Below are positions 1-11,282 of a stretch of 64,000 nt of DNA, piece after piece (within the stretch, counting starts at the first letter, position 1; the number at the start of each line of letters is the position of its first letter). Location of the stretch: contig NC_011894.1 of assembly GCF_000022085.1 (NCBI RefSeq), positions 4,455,001 to 4,519,000 of the forward strand, written 5' to 3'. The notes under the pieces were generated by a model. That model did not search any database and was not told the DNA's origin. It saw only the letters and a program-made list of their open reading frames with translations. The DNA comes from Methylobacterium nodulans ORS 2060. GTDB lineage: Bacteria; Pseudomonadota; Alphaproteobacteria; Rhizobiales; Beijerinckiaceae. Position numbers and translations under genes: made by a program.

Positions 1-119
1 ACACGCCATCAGGCGTGATCATCGGCATGCCCAAGGACAAGCAGGTCTGGCCGAAGGCCGGCGACCGGATCGAGAGCACGATCGAGGGGCTCGGCACGCT
101 GCGCTTCATCCTCGCCTGA
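1..119 (+). CDS. 3' end of a fumarylacetoacetate hydrolase-family gene (partial)
   Basis: Only the last 38 codons are present; the frame begins at base 3 and stops at TGA 117-119. The peptide contains GMPKDKQVWPKAGDRIES followed by TIEGLGTLRF. This matches the end of FAH-family hydrolases, where a GD-(x)-(I/V)-(x)2-(x)-I-(x)-G-(I/L)-G strand pattern closes the fold. Such enzymes cleave acylpyruvates or act as 2-hydroxyhepta-dienedioate isomerases; the substrate cannot be told from this fragment. The call rests on a short piece. Confidence 0.6.
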   Translation, partial: TPSGVIIGMPKDKQVWPKAGDRIESTIEGLGTLRFILA

Positions 120-221
120 GAGCGGGGCGTGCAGAGGGGGCGAGCCCCCTCTGCCGGGGTGCAGGGGCGGCGCCCCTGCGTGGGGCGAAGCCCCTGCGGG
201 GGGACACGCTCCCCCGCCGCG

Positions 222-923
222 TCAGCAGCCGAGCTGCCGGGCGAGGTCGCCGATATCCCGTGCGGCGATATCGACGGGCACGCTCGGCGCGGTCTCGCCG
301 GTACCCGGCCCCTTCTCGTCGGGGCGGGCGATGTGGGCCGTGGCGAGGCCGCAGGCGGCCGCGGCGGCGAGATCCGAGGAATGGGCCGCGACCATCATGA
401 CCTCGCCGGGGGCGAGCCGCAGCGCCTCGACGGCCCGCAGGTAGACGGCGGGTTTCGGCTTGTAGTCGCGGGCGAGCTCGGCCCCGAGGATCGCGTCCCA
501 GGGCAGGCCGTTGCGGCGCGCATGGGCGATGGCGAGCCGGATATGGGCGTTGGAGCAGGGCGCCAGCAGGACGCGCGGCTTCAGGCGGCCAAGTCCCTCG
601 GCGACGTCGGGCCAAGCGTCGAGCCGGTGCCAGGCGAGGACCAGCTCCCGCTTGGTCTCGGGCGCGACGGAGCCGAGGCCCTCGGCCGCGAGCACCTCCT
701 CCAGGCTCTCGGCGTGGAGCGTGTCGAGATCCGCGAAATCGCGCGCGCCCTGGCGGATCGGCTCCATGCCGGGCTGATAGCGGTCGCGCCACGCCCGCGC
801 GAAGGCGCCGCCGTCGAGGTCGGGGCGCAGGGGGCCGAGCAGGCGCGCCGCCTCGCGGGCGACGCCGCCGTGCCAGTCGAGCAGGGTGCCGAAGACGTCG
901 AAGATCAGGGCCTGGATGGCCAT
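222..923 (-). CDS. haloacid dehalogenase, type II (HAD superfamily)
   Basis: A 233-residue cytosolic HAD hydrolase of the L-2-haloacid dehalogenase subfamily, the usual length. The nucleophile motif DVFGT is at residues 9-13 (Asp9). Motif II is APCSN (Ser124), motif III is RDYKPKP (Lys155), and the acidic motif MMVAAHSSDL carries Asp184. The VAAHSSDL form and DVFGTLLDW are typical of 2-haloacid dehalogenases rather than phosphatases, so hydrolysis of a 2-haloalkanoic acid is expected. The true substrate remains inferred. It lies about 40 bp downstream of trpS on the same strand, and the 3' side faces the convergent FAH gene. Confidence 0.85.
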   Translation of the reverse strand: MAIQALIFDVFGTLLDWHGGVAREAARLLGPLRPDLDGGAFARAWRDRYQPGMEPIRQGARDFADLDTLHAESLEEVLAAEGLGSVAPETKRELVLAWHRLDAWPDVAEGLGRLKPRVLLAPCSNAHIRLAIAHARRNGLPWDAILGAELARDYKPKPAVYLRAVEALRLAPGEVMMVAAHSSDLAAAAACGLATAHIARPDEKGPGTGETAPSVPVDIAARDIGDLARQLGC

Positions 924-962
924 CGGTCGCTCCCTCCCGCCGGGCCTCCCGGGGCGCCGGCG

Positions 963-2006
963 CTACCGCGTCCGCACGAATCCGACGATATCCTTCACCG
1001 CCGCGATGGTCGGGGCCGCGATCGCCTCGGCGCGGGCGGCGCCGTCTGCCAGCACCCGGTCGATATGGCCCGGATCGTCGACGAGGCGCTTCATCTCGGC
1101 CCCGATCGGCCCCAGCCTCTCCACCGCGAGATCGACGAGGGCGCCCTTGAAGGCCGAGAACTGAGCACCGCCGTAATCGCGCAGCACGTCCTCGCGGGAG
1201 ACGTCCCGCAGGGCCGCGAAGATGCCGACGAGGTTGTCGGCCTCCGGCCGCCCGGCGAGGCCCGCCACCTCCGAGGGGAGGGGCTCGGCGTCGGTCTTGG
1301 CCTTGCGGACCTTCTGGGCGATGGCGTCGGCGTCGTCCGTCAGGTTGATGCGCGAATAGTCGGAGGGGTCCGACTTCGACATCTTCTTCGTCCCGTCGCG
1401 CAGGGACATGACTCGGGCGGCCGGTCCGCCGATCAGCGGCTCGGTGAGGGGGAAGAAGGCCTCGCCATGGCCCCGCGCCGCGATCGAGCCGGAGAAGTCG
1501 TTGTTGAACTTCTGGGCGATGTCGCGGGTGAGTTCGAGGTGCTGCTTCTGGTCCTCGCCCACCGGGACGTGGGTCGCCCGGTAGGCCAGAATGTCGGCGG
1601 CCATCAGCACGGGATAGTCGTAGAGGCCGATGCTGGCATTCTCGCGGTCCTTGCCGGCCTTCTCCTTGAACTGCGTCATGCGGTTGAGCCAGCCGAGGCG
1701 GGCGACACAGTTGAAGATCCAGGTCAGTTCCGCGTGCTGGGGCACCTGGCTCTGATTGAACACGATGGCGCGCGACGGGTCGATGCCGGCCGCCAGGAAG
1801 GCCGCCGTGACCTCGCGGATCTGATTCGTCAGCTCGGCCGGATCCTGCCAGACCGTGATCGCGTGCAGGTCGACGACGCAGTAGAGGCAGGTCGCGTACT
1901 GCGCCTGCAGGGCGACGAAGCGCCTGATCGCCCCGAGATAATTGCCGAGGTGAAGGTTTCCGGTCGGCTGGACGCCGGAGAAGACGAGTTCCTGGAACGC
2001 GGGCAT
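963..2006 (-). CDS. trpS: tryptophanyl-tRNA synthetase
   Basis: Class I aminoacyl-tRNA synthetase that charges tRNA-Trp. The start at 2006 gives 347 residues beginning [11 protein letters not shown]. An upstream extension of 31 Arg/Pro-rich residues is open but unlike the family, so it was rejected. The HIGH-type signature appears as TGNLHLGN (residues 15-22) and the KMSKS loop as KKMSKSDP (208-212 for KMSKS). The tryptophan pocket region [14 protein letters not shown] is present near 127-140. Nothing is missing and the length is normal for bacterial TrpS. It follows yciB, with about 125 bp between them. Confidence 0.97.
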   Translation of the reverse strand: MPAFQELVFSGVQPTGNLHLGNYLGAIRRFVALQAQYATCLYCVVDLHAITVWQDPAELTNQIREVTAAFLAAGIDPSRAIVFNQSQVPQHAELTWIFNCVARLGWLNRMTQFKEKAGKDRENASIGLYDYPVLMAADILAYRATHVPVGEDQKQHLELTRDIAQKFNNDFSGSIAARGHGEAFFPLTEPLIGGPAARVMSLRDGTKKMSKSDPSDYSRINLTDDADAIAQKVRKAKTDAEPLPSEVAGLAGRPEADNLVGIFAALRDVSREDVLRDYGGAQFSAFKGALVDLAVERLGPIGAEMKRLVDDPGHIDRVLADGAARAEAIAAPTIAAVKDIVGFVRTR

Positions 2007-2131
2007 CGGCGTCTCGTATCGGGCCGGAGAGCAGGGGGAGCCGGAGGCTCGGGCGGCCCGCGGGCGCGGCGTTCTGACCCAACGGTTCGGGCGGGTCAAG
2101 GCATCCGGGCCGCGGCATCACGGCGGGGCCG

Positions 2132-2743
2132 TCAGGCCTCGTCCGCGGCCTTGCGCTCGTGGCGCAGCAGCAGCGGCGTCTGGGCGAGCGCGAAGGCGAT
2201 GGTGAGCGGCATGATGCCGAAGACCTTGAACCCGACCCAGAAATCCGTGGTCTGGGTGCGCCACACCACCTCGTTCAGAGCCGCCAGCACGAAGAAGAAC
2301 AGGCCCCAGCGGAAGGTCAGCTTGCGCCAGCCCTCCGGATCGAGGTCGAAGACGCTGTCGAGGACGAGGGAGAGGAGCGGCTTGCCGACGACGAGGCCGC
2401 CGAGCAGGACCGCGCCGAACAGGCTGTTCACGATGGTGGGCTTGAGCTTGATGAAGAGCTCGTCCTGGAGCGCCAGGGTGAGCCCGCCGAACACCACCAC
2501 CACGACGCCCGAGACGAGGGGCATGATCGGCAGGCGGCGCACCAGCAGGTAGTGGACCACGAGCGCGACGAGGGTCGCGGCGATGAACAGCCCGGTCGCC
2601 GCGAAGAGCTTCTTGTCGGACGGGAAGCCGAAGCGGTCCGCATAGGCATTGCCGAGGAAGAACAGGCCGAGCGGCCCCAGTTCGAGGGCGAGCTTGACGA
2701 GCGGCGGCAGGTGGGCCTTGGGCGGGACGGATTCGATCTGCAT
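2132..2743 (-). CDS. yciB: inner-membrane septation/intermembrane protein YciB (IspZ/IspA-type)
   Basis: A 203-residue polytopic membrane protein with about five hydrophobic helices (for example [20 protein letters not shown], then [16 protein letters not shown], then [19 protein letters not shown]). The family hallmarks [31 protein letters not shown] and [12 protein letters not shown] are all visible. YciB proteins affect septation and envelope integrity in enterobacteria; the biochemical role is unknown. It lies 194 bp downstream of ftsY on the same strand, a linkage often seen in alphaproteobacteria. The short charged C-terminus [10 protein letters not shown] is normal. Confidence 0.93.
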   Translation of the reverse strand: MQIESVPPKAHLPPLVKLALELGPLGLFFLGNAYADRFGFPSDKKLFAATGLFIAATLVALVVHYLLVRRLPIMPLVSGVVVVVFGGLTLALQDELFIKLKPTIVNSLFGAVLLGGLVVGKPLLSLVLDSVFDLDPEGWRKLTFRWGLFFFVLAALNEVVWRTQTTDFWVGFKVFGIMPLTIAFALAQTPLLLRHERKAADEA

Positions 2744-2937
2744 GGCGTGGGGTCTACTGCGTCGGCCGGGGGCTCAGGATGGCGCGGAACGTCGCGCATC
2801 GCCCGCCCGAGCATTAGACCCTCGGAGAGCGCACCGCATCCCTTCACGGAGACGCCGATGCCCATTGCCATCGACAATGAGGCCACGGCGCTCCTCACCG
2901 AGACCCGTGACGCGCCGCTCCCCGAAGCGGCCTCCGC

Positions 2938-4251
<1,314 letters not shown>

Positions 4252-4323
4252 CCGCGCCTGCTCCACACCGTCCGGAAGGGATCGACCGGACTCATTCTCT
4301 CCACCAACGGCGACGGGGCCGCC

Positions 4324-5010
4324 ATGATCGTCGAAGACATAGTCTCGCGGGTCCTCTACCGCGATGCCCTGGTGCTCGTCATCGATAAGCCGGCGGGTTT
4401 GCCGGTGCATCCGGGCCCCCGGGGCGGCGAGACGCTGGTCCAGCACCTCGACGCGCTGCGCTTCGGCCTGCCGCGCCGGCCGGAAGCCGCGCACCGCCTC
4501 GACCGGGACACCTCGGGCTGCCTTGCGCTCGGACGCCACGCCAAGGCGCTGGCGCGCCTCGGCGGGCTTTTCGCCGGCTGCGAGGTCCGCAAGACCTACT
4601 GGGCGCTGGTCGAGGGCATGCCCGCGGCGGAGGAAGGGGCGATCGATTTGCCGCTGGCCCGCCGCTCGGACGATCCGCGCAGCTGGTGGATGAAGCCGGA
4701 CCCCGCCGGGGATCCGGCCCTGACCCGCTGGCGGCTGCGCGGGCGCGGTCCCGACGGCAGCGCCTGGCTCGAACTCGAGCCGGTGACGGGGCGCACTCAC
4801 CAGCTGCGCGTGCATTGCGCGGCGATGGGCTGGCCGATCCGCGGCGACGCCATTTACGGCGTCGCGCCGCGCCAGGGCGGTCCGGGCCTGCAGCTGCACG
4901 CCCGGGCGCTCACCCTGCCGCTCTACCCGAAGAAGCCGGCGATCGCGGTGGCGGCGCCGGTGCCGCCGCACATCCGGCCGGGCCTTTCGGCCTGCGGATG
5001 GGCGGAGTGA
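4324..5010 (+). CDS. RluA-family RNA pseudouridine synthase
   Basis: Cytosolic enzyme converting uridine to pseudouridine in rRNA or tRNA. The 228-residue protein starts at ATG 4324. The catalytic motif HRLDRDTSG spans 57-65, with Asp60 the expected nucleophile. The later family signature TGRTHQLRVHCAAMGWPIRGD is near residues 157-177. There is no S4 domain and the size is small, as in the RluA/TruC-like single-domain group; which uridine is modified cannot be predicted. Its stop TGA (5008-5010) directly abuts the stop of the convergent acyl-CoA dehydrogenase. Confidence 0.9.
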   Translation: MIVEDIVSRVLYRDALVLVIDKPAGLPVHPGPRGGETLVQHLDALRFGLPRRPEAAHRLDRDTSGCLALGRHAKALARLGGLFAGCEVRKTYWALVEGMPAAEEGAIDLPLARRSDDPRSWWMKPDPAGDPALTRWRLRGRGPDGSAWLELEPVTGRTHQLRVHCAAMGWPIRGDAIYGVAPRQGGPGLQLHARALTLPLYPKKPAIAVAAPVPPHIRPGLSACGWAE

Positions 5011-6261
5011 TCAGGCCTTGCCACGCTCCCGGTTGCCGTACTGCGCCAGTTCGAGCCGGGCGATCGAGCGGTTGTGCACCTCGTCCGGACCGTCGGCGAG
5101 GCGCAGCGTCCGGATGCGCGCATACGCATAGGCGAGGCCCGCATCGCTGCTGACGCCCGCCCCCCCGAAGGCCTGGATCGCATCGTCGATGACCCGGAGG
5201 GCGATGCGGGGAGCCGCGACCTTGATCATCGCGATCTCGAGCTTCGCGCCCTTGTTGCCGACCTTGTCCATCATATCGGCGGCCTTCAGGCACAGGAGGC
5301 GGGTCATCTCGATGTCGATTCGCGCCTCGGCGATGCGCTGCTCCCAGACCGAGTGGTCGGCGATGCGCTTGCCGAAGGCGACGCGGGACAGGAGGCGGCG
5401 GCACATGGCCGCGAGCGCCTCCTCAGCGACGCCGATGGTCCGCATGCAATGGTGGATCCGCCCCGGGCCGAGCCGCCCCTGCGCGATCTCGAAGCCGCGG
5501 CCCTCGCCGAGGATCAGGTTCTCGGCCGGGACCCGCACGTCGTCGAGGATCACCTCCGCGTGGCCGTGGGGGGCGTCGTCATAGCCGAAGACCGGCAGCA
5601 TCCGCACCACCGTCACGCCGGGCGTGTCCAGGGGCACCAGGATCTGGGATTGCTGCTGGTGGAGCGGCGCGTCGAGGTCGGTCTTGCCCATCACGATCGC
5701 GATCGCGCAGCGCGGATCGCCGACGCCGGAGGACCACCACTTGCGGCCGGTGATCACGTAATGGTCGCCGTCCCGGCGGATGCGGGTCTCGATGTTGGTG
5801 GCGTCCGAGGAGGCGACCTCGGGCTCCGTCATCAGGAAGGCCGAGCGGATCTCGCCCGCCATCAGGGGCCTGAGCCACCGCTCCTTCTGGGCCGGGGAGC
5901 CGTAGCGGTGCAGCACCTCCATGTTGCCGGTGTCCGGCGCCGAGCAGTTGAACACCTCGGAGGCCCAGGGAATCCGGCCCATCTCCTCGGCGCAGAGCGC
6001 GTAGTCGAGGTTGGTGAGGCCCGCGCCCCGGTACTCGCCCTCGTCGTGCTGGGGCGAGGGCGGCAGGAACAGGTTCCACAGCCCCGCCGCGCGGGCGAGC
6101 GGCTTCAGGCGCTCGATCACCGGCACCGGCTGCCAGCGCTCCGTGCCGAAGCCCTCCATCTCGGCCTTGTAGACCGGCACGGCCGGGCGGACATGCTGGT
6201 CCATGAAGGCGACCACCCGGTCGCGCCAGTGCCGCTGCCGGTCGGAGAGGGTGAAATCCAT
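5011..6261 (-). CDS. acyl-CoA dehydrogenase
   Basis: FAD-dependent acyl-CoA dehydrogenase, 416 residues from ATG 6261 ([15 protein letters not shown]). The flavin/substrate loops [15 protein letters not shown] and GRKWWSSG, and the C-terminal stretch [16 protein letters not shown] plus [16 protein letters not shown], are typical of the long-chain/ACAD10-11-like branch. Introduction of an alpha-beta double bond into an acyl-CoA is expected; the chain length is unknown. The gene lies 167 bp downstream of the tandem-TetR regulator on the same strand. A ttttcgaaaa palindrome (6349-6358) in that gap could be an operator, but this is only a guess. Confidence 0.92.
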   Translation of the reverse strand: MDFTLSDRQRHWRDRVVAFMDQHVRPAVPVYKAEMEGFGTERWQPVPVIERLKPLARAAGLWNLFLPPSPQHDEGEYRGAGLTNLDYALCAEEMGRIPWASEVFNCSAPDTGNMEVLHRYGSPAQKERWLRPLMAGEIRSAFLMTEPEVASSDATNIETRIRRDGDHYVITGRKWWSSGVGDPRCAIAIVMGKTDLDAPLHQQQSQILVPLDTPGVTVVRMLPVFGYDDAPHGHAEVILDDVRVPAENLILGEGRGFEIAQGRLGPGRIHHCMRTIGVAEEALAAMCRRLLSRVAFGKRIADHSVWEQRIAEARIDIEMTRLLCLKAADMMDKVGNKGAKLEIAMIKVAAPRIALRVIDDAIQAFGGAGVSSDAGLAYAYARIRTLRLADGPDEVHNRSIARLELAQYGNRERGKA

Positions 6262-6428
6262 GGGCGTGCCTCCTCCCGTGCCCGGGGTCGGAAGGCCCCG
6301 GTGCTGATCGGGCGACCCTAGCGCCATCCGGCGGTCAGCAGAACCAGCTTTTCGAAAATGGCGCCCGATGCCTTCAGCCGCACAGGACGGGAAATCCGGC
6401 GCATCTCCTCCCGAGCGTACCGCTCTTT

Positions 6429-7688
6429 CTATGGGGGCGGCGCAAACAGCCCGAGGAAGAGCGGGCGCGCGTAGAGGTCGGCCGCCGATTCGGGCGTCAC
6501 GCCGGGCACCCAGGCGGGGAGTTCGGCGGCGGCGTTGATCATGCTGCTGACGAGCTGCGCGGCGATGCCGGGGTCGTGCGCCCGCACGGAGCCGTCCGCC
6601 ATGCCGTCCACAAGGCAGAAGGTGAAGCGCTCGGCGAGCCGGTTCATGGTGCGGCGGGTCTCGGTGCGCAGCCCCTCCGGCAGGGCGCTGAAGGCGGTGA
6701 TGCGCAGGAGCGGCCCCGCCGGGCCGAGCTGGCGGCGCACCAGCGTGGCCGAGGCGGTGCTGAGGCGCTCCCAGCCGCTGCCCCCCGCCGCATCGGCGGC
6801 ATCCTGCACCGCCCGGATCTGCGCGAAGCTGCGGGCGAAGCAGTTGGCGACGAGGTCGTCCTTGTTGTCGTTGTGGTGGTAGAACGAGCCCTTGGTCACC
6901 TTGAGGAGCCCGGAGATTTTTTCCACCGAGGCGCCCCGGTAGCCCTGCTCGTTGATCAGGATGGTGGCCGCCCGCAGGAAGGCTTCGGGCGAGACCTCGC
7001 TCTCGGGCGGGCAGGGCGCCTCGGGCAGGATCCCGGGCGCCCAGCGCGCCGCTTGCCCGGCGAGGCCGCCGGTGAGGAGGTCGCTCACCCGCGCGGCCAC
7101 CCGCCCGTAATCCCGCGGCTCGTAGCGGTCGATCCACAGCCGCACCGAATGGATCACGGTCAGCAGCAGATGGGTGCGGGCGTTGCGCTCCGCGCGCTCC
7201 AACTGCGCGCCGTCGAACAGCCCGCGCAGGCGGCGGAACAGGTCCGCATAGGCTGCGAAGACGGCCTCGGCCTGCGGCTCGGGCAGGGCGCGCACGTCGT
7301 TGAGGACGGCGGTGTCGGGCTCCTCGCCCGCGGCCACGGCGGCACGCTTGGCGAAGTAGCGGTCGAGGAGGTGCCGCAGCCGGGCGGGCGGATCGGGCTC
7401 CGCCTCCGCCTCGGCCACCAGCCCGTCGAGGACCGCGATCGTGTGCAGGAAGCAGGCGGCGGCCAGATCCTCCTTGCGGCGGAAATAATAGGTGACGCTG
7501 TTCGTCATCAGCCCGACGCGGCGCGCGACGTCGGCGAGCGTCGCACCCTTGACGCCCGCTTCGTTGAAGAGGGCGACGGCCGCATGCAGGATCGCGTCCC
7601 GCTTTTGCGCGTAGCGCCGGGTCTGGCGCGGCGCCTCCGGCCCGGGCGGGGCGGCGGGCGGGTCGATCGGATCGAGGGATCGGGGCAT
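6429..7688 (-). CDS. transcriptional regulator with two TetR domains in tandem
   Basis: A 419-residue protein, twice the usual TetR length. The first TetR DNA-binding unit is at about 29-80 ([17 protein letters not shown]...[19 protein letters not shown]). The second is at about 234-285 ([16 protein letters not shown]...[18 protein letters not shown]). Each is followed by a helical ligand-binding-like region. Single chains with two HTH units can work as internal dimers; this is inference. ATG 7688 was chosen over an in-frame GTG at 7703. An imperfect inverted repeat CACGC-N9-GCGTG (7701-7719) lies just upstream. The acyl-CoA dehydrogenase downstream is the likely target, which would suggest an acyl-CoA ligand. 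Confidence 0.85.
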   Translation of the reverse strand: MPRSLDPIDPPAAPPGPEAPRQTRRYAQKRDAILHAAVALFNEAGVKGATLADVARRVGLMTNSVTYYFRRKEDLAAACFLHTIAVLDGLVAEAEAEPDPPARLRHLLDRYFAKRAAVAAGEEPDTAVLNDVRALPEPQAEAVFAAYADLFRRLRGLFDGAQLERAERNARTHLLLTVIHSVRLWIDRYEPRDYGRVAARVSDLLTGGLAGQAARWAPGILPEAPCPPESEVSPEAFLRAATILINEQGYRGASVEKISGLLKVTKGSFYHHNDNKDDLVANCFARSFAQIRAVQDAADAAGGSGWERLSTASATLVRRQLGPAGPLLRITAFSALPEGLRTETRRTMNRLAERFTFCLVDGMADGSVRAHDPGIAAQLVSSMINAAAELPAWVPGVTPESAADLYARPLFLGLFAPPP

Positions 7689-7763
7689 GGGGCGATTGAG
7701 CACGCGGGACCCGAGCGTGACAAGCCGCGCCCGCCTGCCCTGCCGCGGACCGCACGCAGAGCC

Positions 7764-9206
7764 TCAGGCGTGCCGGCGCGCGCCGGTCCTGTCGCCCGCG
7801 GACACGGAAGCATGGGCCGAGTTCGGGCGCCGGTCGAACATCCGGCGCTTGCCGCGCAGCGTCGTCGGGATCCGGCTCACGATCGCGAGGTCGAGCTCGA
7901 GCTCGCCCGCCAGCGCCCGGTTCACCCGCAGCAGCGTGCCGGTGAAGTCGGGGAGCGGGCCGCTGCTCGGCACGACGTGCAGGGTGACCCGGCCCGGCTC
8001 CTCCTGCACGAATTGGAAGGTGCAGACGCCGAGGAGCGCGTCGTCGGTCGGGAACAGGCCGGAGAGCGGGATCGAACGGCCGGACCGGCCCACGACCTCG
8101 TCCGGCTCCTGCCGGGAGCGGATCCGGCGCACGATCAGGCGGCGCCCGTTCTCCGCGCTCGCCGCCTCGACGAGTTCGGCCCGATCGCCGGTCTCGTAGC
8201 GGATCAGGGGCATCCCCGGAAACAGCAGGCCGGTCGCGAGCAGGAATCCGCTCTGCCCTGGGCGCGTCACCGGCCGGCCCTGCGCGTCCACGAGTTCGGT
8301 GAGGCCGAAGAGCGGATCGAACGCATAGGTGTCGGGCTCGCCCGGCACCTCGGTGGCGAAGGCTGCCTTCTCGCGCAGGCCGTAGACGGGGGCGAGGGCG
8401 GCCTGCGGAAAGGCGCGCTCGAGGATCGCCCGCAGCGGTGCGGCGAGCCGCTCCGAGGTCGGCAGCAGGCCCCGGATCTGTCGCAGAGGGCCGTGCCGCC
8501 GCAGCAGGAAGGCGGCGAAGGTCGCGAGGGCGGAGGGGTAGCCGTCCAGGAAGGCGATGCGCCGATCGAGAATCGCCTCCCGGTAGCCCTCCATGACCGC
8601 ATCGGACAGGTGAAGGACCGAGAGGCGCAGCTCGCCCCGCATCGGCTCCTCCTGCATGTGCGAGGGTCCCCTGAGATCGAGGCCGCGGAACACCGCCCGC
8701 GTGTCATGCGGGGCGAAGCCGGCCCGCGCCCAGGCCTCGTGCAGGAAGGCGAGCGTCACGGTTTCGCGGCCGCGGTCGAGGAAGATGCTGAGCGGCCGGC
8801 TCGCCCCATCGCCGAGGATGCATGCGTCGAGGCGCGCGGGATCGGTCGCGCAGAGGCGCCGGCCGAGATCCAGCACGTCGGCGCGCCTGAGGACCGGCAC
8901 CCTGTGCCAGGCCGCCCGCACCGCCGCCGCGTCGAGGGAGCCGAAGCCGAGGGCCGGGCCGAGGCGCTCGCGGTGGGCCGGGCTGCCGAACCGCGCCCGG
9001 TCGATCAGCGTGACGAGGGCGGCATCCTGCGCGCGGGCCGCGAAGGCCGGATCGGACGCAGCCCGGCGGATCCGGCAGCGCCAGGTCCGGTAGGGGCTGC
9101 CGTAGCGCAGGCCGGCCGGGATTGCGCGCAGCGTCCGGGCCAGTCCTTGCCGGGCGCCGTGGGGCAGGTGAGCGAGGGCATGGGGGGCGACGTCGAGGGC
9201 GTTCAT
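7764..9206 (-). CDS. CapK/PaaK-like adenylate-forming protein
   Basis: A 480-residue cytosolic protein resembling the CapK/phenylacetate-CoA-ligase-like family found in capsule and exopolysaccharide loci. Visible family features are the mid-region [16 protein letters not shown], the motif GLLPTSERL, the [16 protein letters not shown] stretch, and the [12 protein letters not shown] motif in which the aspartate would bind AMP ribose. The C-terminal part is [11 protein letters not shown]. Family members probably activate a carboxylic acid as an adenylate, but a specific substrate is not known. The ATG at 9206 overlaps the preceding glycosyltransferase stop by 4 bp (ATGA), showing translational coupling. 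Confidence 0.75.
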   Translation of the reverse strand: MNALDVAPHALAHLPHGARQGLARTLRAIPAGLRYGSPYRTWRCRIRRAASDPAFAARAQDAALVTLIDRARFGSPAHRERLGPALGFGSLDAAAVRAAWHRVPVLRRADVLDLGRRLCATDPARLDACILGDGASRPLSIFLDRGRETVTLAFLHEAWARAGFAPHDTRAVFRGLDLRGPSHMQEEPMRGELRLSVLHLSDAVMEGYREAILDRRIAFLDGYPSALATFAAFLLRRHGPLRQIRGLLPTSERLAAPLRAILERAFPQAALAPVYGLREKAAFATEVPGEPDTYAFDPLFGLTELVDAQGRPVTRPGQSGFLLATGLLFPGMPLIRYETGDRAELVEAASAENGRRLIVRRIRSRQEPDEVVGRSGRSIPLSGLFPTDDALLGVCTFQFVQEEPGRVTLHVVPSSGPLPDFTGTLLRVNRALAGELELDLAIVSRIPTTLRGKRRMFDRRPNSAHASVSAGDRTGARRHA

Positions 9207-10018
9207 GATCTTCTCCTCGTGGTCGTGGTCACAGCCGGCTGCGCGCGGACGCAGCGGGTCGGGCGCGCGCCCGCCGGACCGGCGAGGCGGCGGAGGGCGG
9301 CCGCGAGGAGCAGGCCGGCGAAAGCGGTATTGGTGCGCAGCGTGCGGCCGGCGAGGCGGCCGGGCTCCTGGACGAGCGCATAGGCCCATTCCGCACCGAT
9401 CCGCCGGACGAGGGGCGGGGCGCGATGGACCCGGCCCGCGACGACGTCGAAGGCGCCGCCGATGCTCATCACGAAGGGGACGTCGAGGTGCTCGCGGTGC
9501 CGCCGCAGGAAGCCCTCCTGCTGTGGGGCCGGAAGCGCCACGAACAGCCCATCGGCGCCACTCGCGGCGATCCGGCGGCAGAGCTCGGCCTCCTGGTCGG
9601 GCCGGAAATAGCCGTGATGCAGCCCTGCGAGCACCAGCCGAGGATGGCGGCGGCGCAGGCTGCGGGCGGCATCGGCGACCACGTCGGGCTTGGCGCCCAG
9701 CAGGAAGGGCCGCAGCCCTTCGCGGGCGCAGGCGCCAACGAGGCTCTCGAACAGGTCGAGGGCAGGAACCCGCGCGACGCGGCCGCAGCCCTTGAGCCAG
9801 AGCGCGAGCGCGATCCCGGCGCCGTCGACGCCCACGATATCGCTCTCGCGCAGCTCGCGGGCGAGCGCGCCGTCCCGCCGGGCGCCGACGAGCGTGGCGA
9901 CGTTGAGCGCGGCATGCCGGCACGGCGCCGCATCGCCCCGCATGGCGGCCAGCGCGCGGATGCGGGTTTCGTCTCGGCTGAGGAGATCGACCGGAAGGCC
10001 GAGGAGGTCGACGCGCAT
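9203..10018 (-). CDS. WecG/TagA/CpsF-family glycosyltransferase
   Basis: GT26-type glycosyltransferase of 271 residues that would add a sugar (ManNAcA-like in known members) to a lipid-linked acceptor at the cytoplasmic membrane face. Visible signatures are VGVDGAGIALAL (usual D-G-x-G), VPALDLFESL, ALPAPQQEGFLRRH, and SIGGAFDVVAGRVHRAPPLV followed by IGAEWAYALVQEPGRL. These match the WecG consensus except that Ala replaces Leu in the usual GLEW. The C-terminus is Thr/Arg-rich and divergent. It forms a two-gene operon with the CapK-like gene. About 985 bp of non-coding DNA lies upstream. Confidence 0.9.
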   Translation of the reverse strand: MRVDLLGLPVDLLSRDETRIRALAAMRGDAAPCRHAALNVATLVGARRDGALARELRESDIVGVDGAGIALALWLKGCGRVARVPALDLFESLVGACAREGLRPFLLGAKPDVVADAARSLRRRHPRLVLAGLHHGYFRPDQEAELCRRIAASGADGLFVALPAPQQEGFLRRHREHLDVPFVMSIGGAFDVVAGRVHRAPPLVRRIGAEWAYALVQEPGRLAGRTLRTNTAFAGLLLAAALRRLAGPAGARPTRCVRAQPAVTTTTRRRS

Positions 10019-11003
10019 CGACGCCTCCGCGGATCAGGCGGCACCGGACCGGTCGGCCGCGCCGGGCGCGGCTGGTCCGGGCTGCGTCTGCGGGCACGCC
10101 CGGCTGGAGGGCTCCGCCGGCCCGTTGCGTACCGATCCGCGTCTCGAGAGGAGGTCCATCGCGCGCTTCATCCGTCCTGGCATCGACCGCCGCCTGGGCG
10201 GGGACGAGCAAGACGGAAACCACCGCGAAGCGGCCTCGGACATCGTGTTCGGGAACCGCGCTCCTGGCCCATGCCCAGGGACGACCGGGTCCGACTCACG
10301 GTCACGACGGATGATGGATCAAGGACTTGGAGTTCCGACGAGCCGTCCCGGAGGCGCCGCTGGACCACGCGGGGCTGTGATCCCATCCGCCGCTGCGGCG
10401 CCAAAACGGGAATCGACTTGTTCCATTCCGAGACCGCGCGACCGGCCCACGGGACGACGTCCGTCTGACGCGCCCGGAGACGATCGTCTCGCCCGGCTTC
10501 CTCTCGCCCGCTCTCCCTTTCCCGGGCGCATGCAGCGGCAGCGGAATGCGACCCGGGATCCAGCACAGGACGTCGCGCAGCGCCCGCTTGTCACCAGCGG
10601 CGCTGGAAGTCGGAGCCGCTGCGCGGCAATCCACCGTGCCGGTTCCTGGATCTCCTTCCGCTGACGCTGCAGTCGTCCGGGGAAGAGGGAGCGCGAAGGG
10701 GCGGAGAATCCGGGACAGGGCGGAGACCCTGTGATCCGGTCTCCGACCGATCGTCCGGACGCCGGATCAGCCGGTGGACCCTCTCTTGCAATTCCTCCGG
10801 CGTGGCGCCGCTCCGGCGTCCGCTCCGCTCCATCCCGGGACAGAATCGCCAGGATGCCGATCGGAAGCGGGGCAGGCTGGGGCAGGTGTCCGACCTGGAG
10901 GCACCCGATGGGCCGCATGGAGGAAGTTGGGTCGAGCGCCGGCGGGTCGCCGCCGGCAGCGGCGGCCGGGCAGCACCCCGCCGCCCCTCGGCGGGCCGCA
11001 AGG
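10019..11003. other. long gene-poor spacer with a dispersed repeat
   Basis: No coding frame in this 985-bp stretch shows protein-like composition or family similarity. It holds copy 1 of a dispersed extragenic repeat (10454-10687) and an imperfect inverted repeat, tgatccgg...ccggatca, around 10731-10770. GC-rich complementary runs lie just downstream of the carrier-protein stop (10949-10966) and could serve as its terminator. The promoter of the wecG-capK pair should lie at its left end, but no clear -35/-10 was seen. Confidence 0.6.
10454..10687 (+). repeat. dispersed extragenic repeat family 1, copy 1
   Basis: About 230 bp that is clearly similar to 22117-22352 and 31048-31165. The best conserved part is a stem-loop (10521-10557): cccgggcgcat pairs with atgcgacccggg leaving one bulged A, with a loop that differs by single bases between copies. 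The downstream part ggagccgctgcgcggcaa and the end cagtcgtccggg are shared with copy 2. All three copies are intergenic and in the same orientation. Confidence 0.85.
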
Positions 11004-11282
11004 TCAGGCGGCGAGGGTGGCGGTGCCGCGGACCGCCCGGACCATCTCCGTGATGGTGTTCAGGGTGCGGAAGCTCTGCGGGCTGAGATGGCTCGCCGGG
11101 ATGGTGATGTCGAACTCCGCCTCGATGGCCAGCATCAGGTTGACGAGGTCGAGGGAGGTGAGCCCGACCTCGCTCAGGATGGTATCGGCTTCGGGCGTCC
11201 GGTCGATGCCCTTCTGAGCCAGTATGCCCTGCACCAGGCTGGCGGTGCGTGCGGCGACGTCGGGGGGCGAACTCTCGGGCAT
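11004..11282 (-). CDS. acyl carrier protein-like carrier protein
   Basis: A 92-residue phosphopantetheine carrier protein starting at ATG 11282 (MPESSPPDVAARTASL). The attachment motif is VGLTSLDLVNLMLAIE, with Ser43 the expected 4'-phosphopantetheine site (TSL in place of DSL). It is followed by the acidic helix EAEFDITIP and a C-terminal helix ending VRAVRGTATLAA. It is not a fatty-acid ACP (no DSLDTVE). It lies divergent to an acyl-CoA dehydrogenase and an amino acid:[carrier protein] ligase-like gene, so it probably carries an aminoacyl thioester. That pairing is inferred from family knowledge and proximity. Confidence 0.88.
   Translation of the reverse strand: MPESSPPDVAARTASLVQGILAQKGIDRTPEADTILSEVGLTSLDLVNLMLAIEAEFDITIPASHLSPQSFRTLNTITEMVRAVRGTATLAA

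Noticed and set aside
10034..10243. 69-codon minus-strand frame upstream of the wecG-like gene
   Set aside because: No signal, no family, Ser/Arg/Pro-rich composition; it lies in the gene-free spacer.
10525..10664. Short reading frame MQRQRNATRDPAQDVAQRP conserved in the three repeat copies
   Set aside because: The apparent protein conservation follows from conservation of the DNA stem-loop; changes between copies are not biased to third codon positions and the frame length differs.
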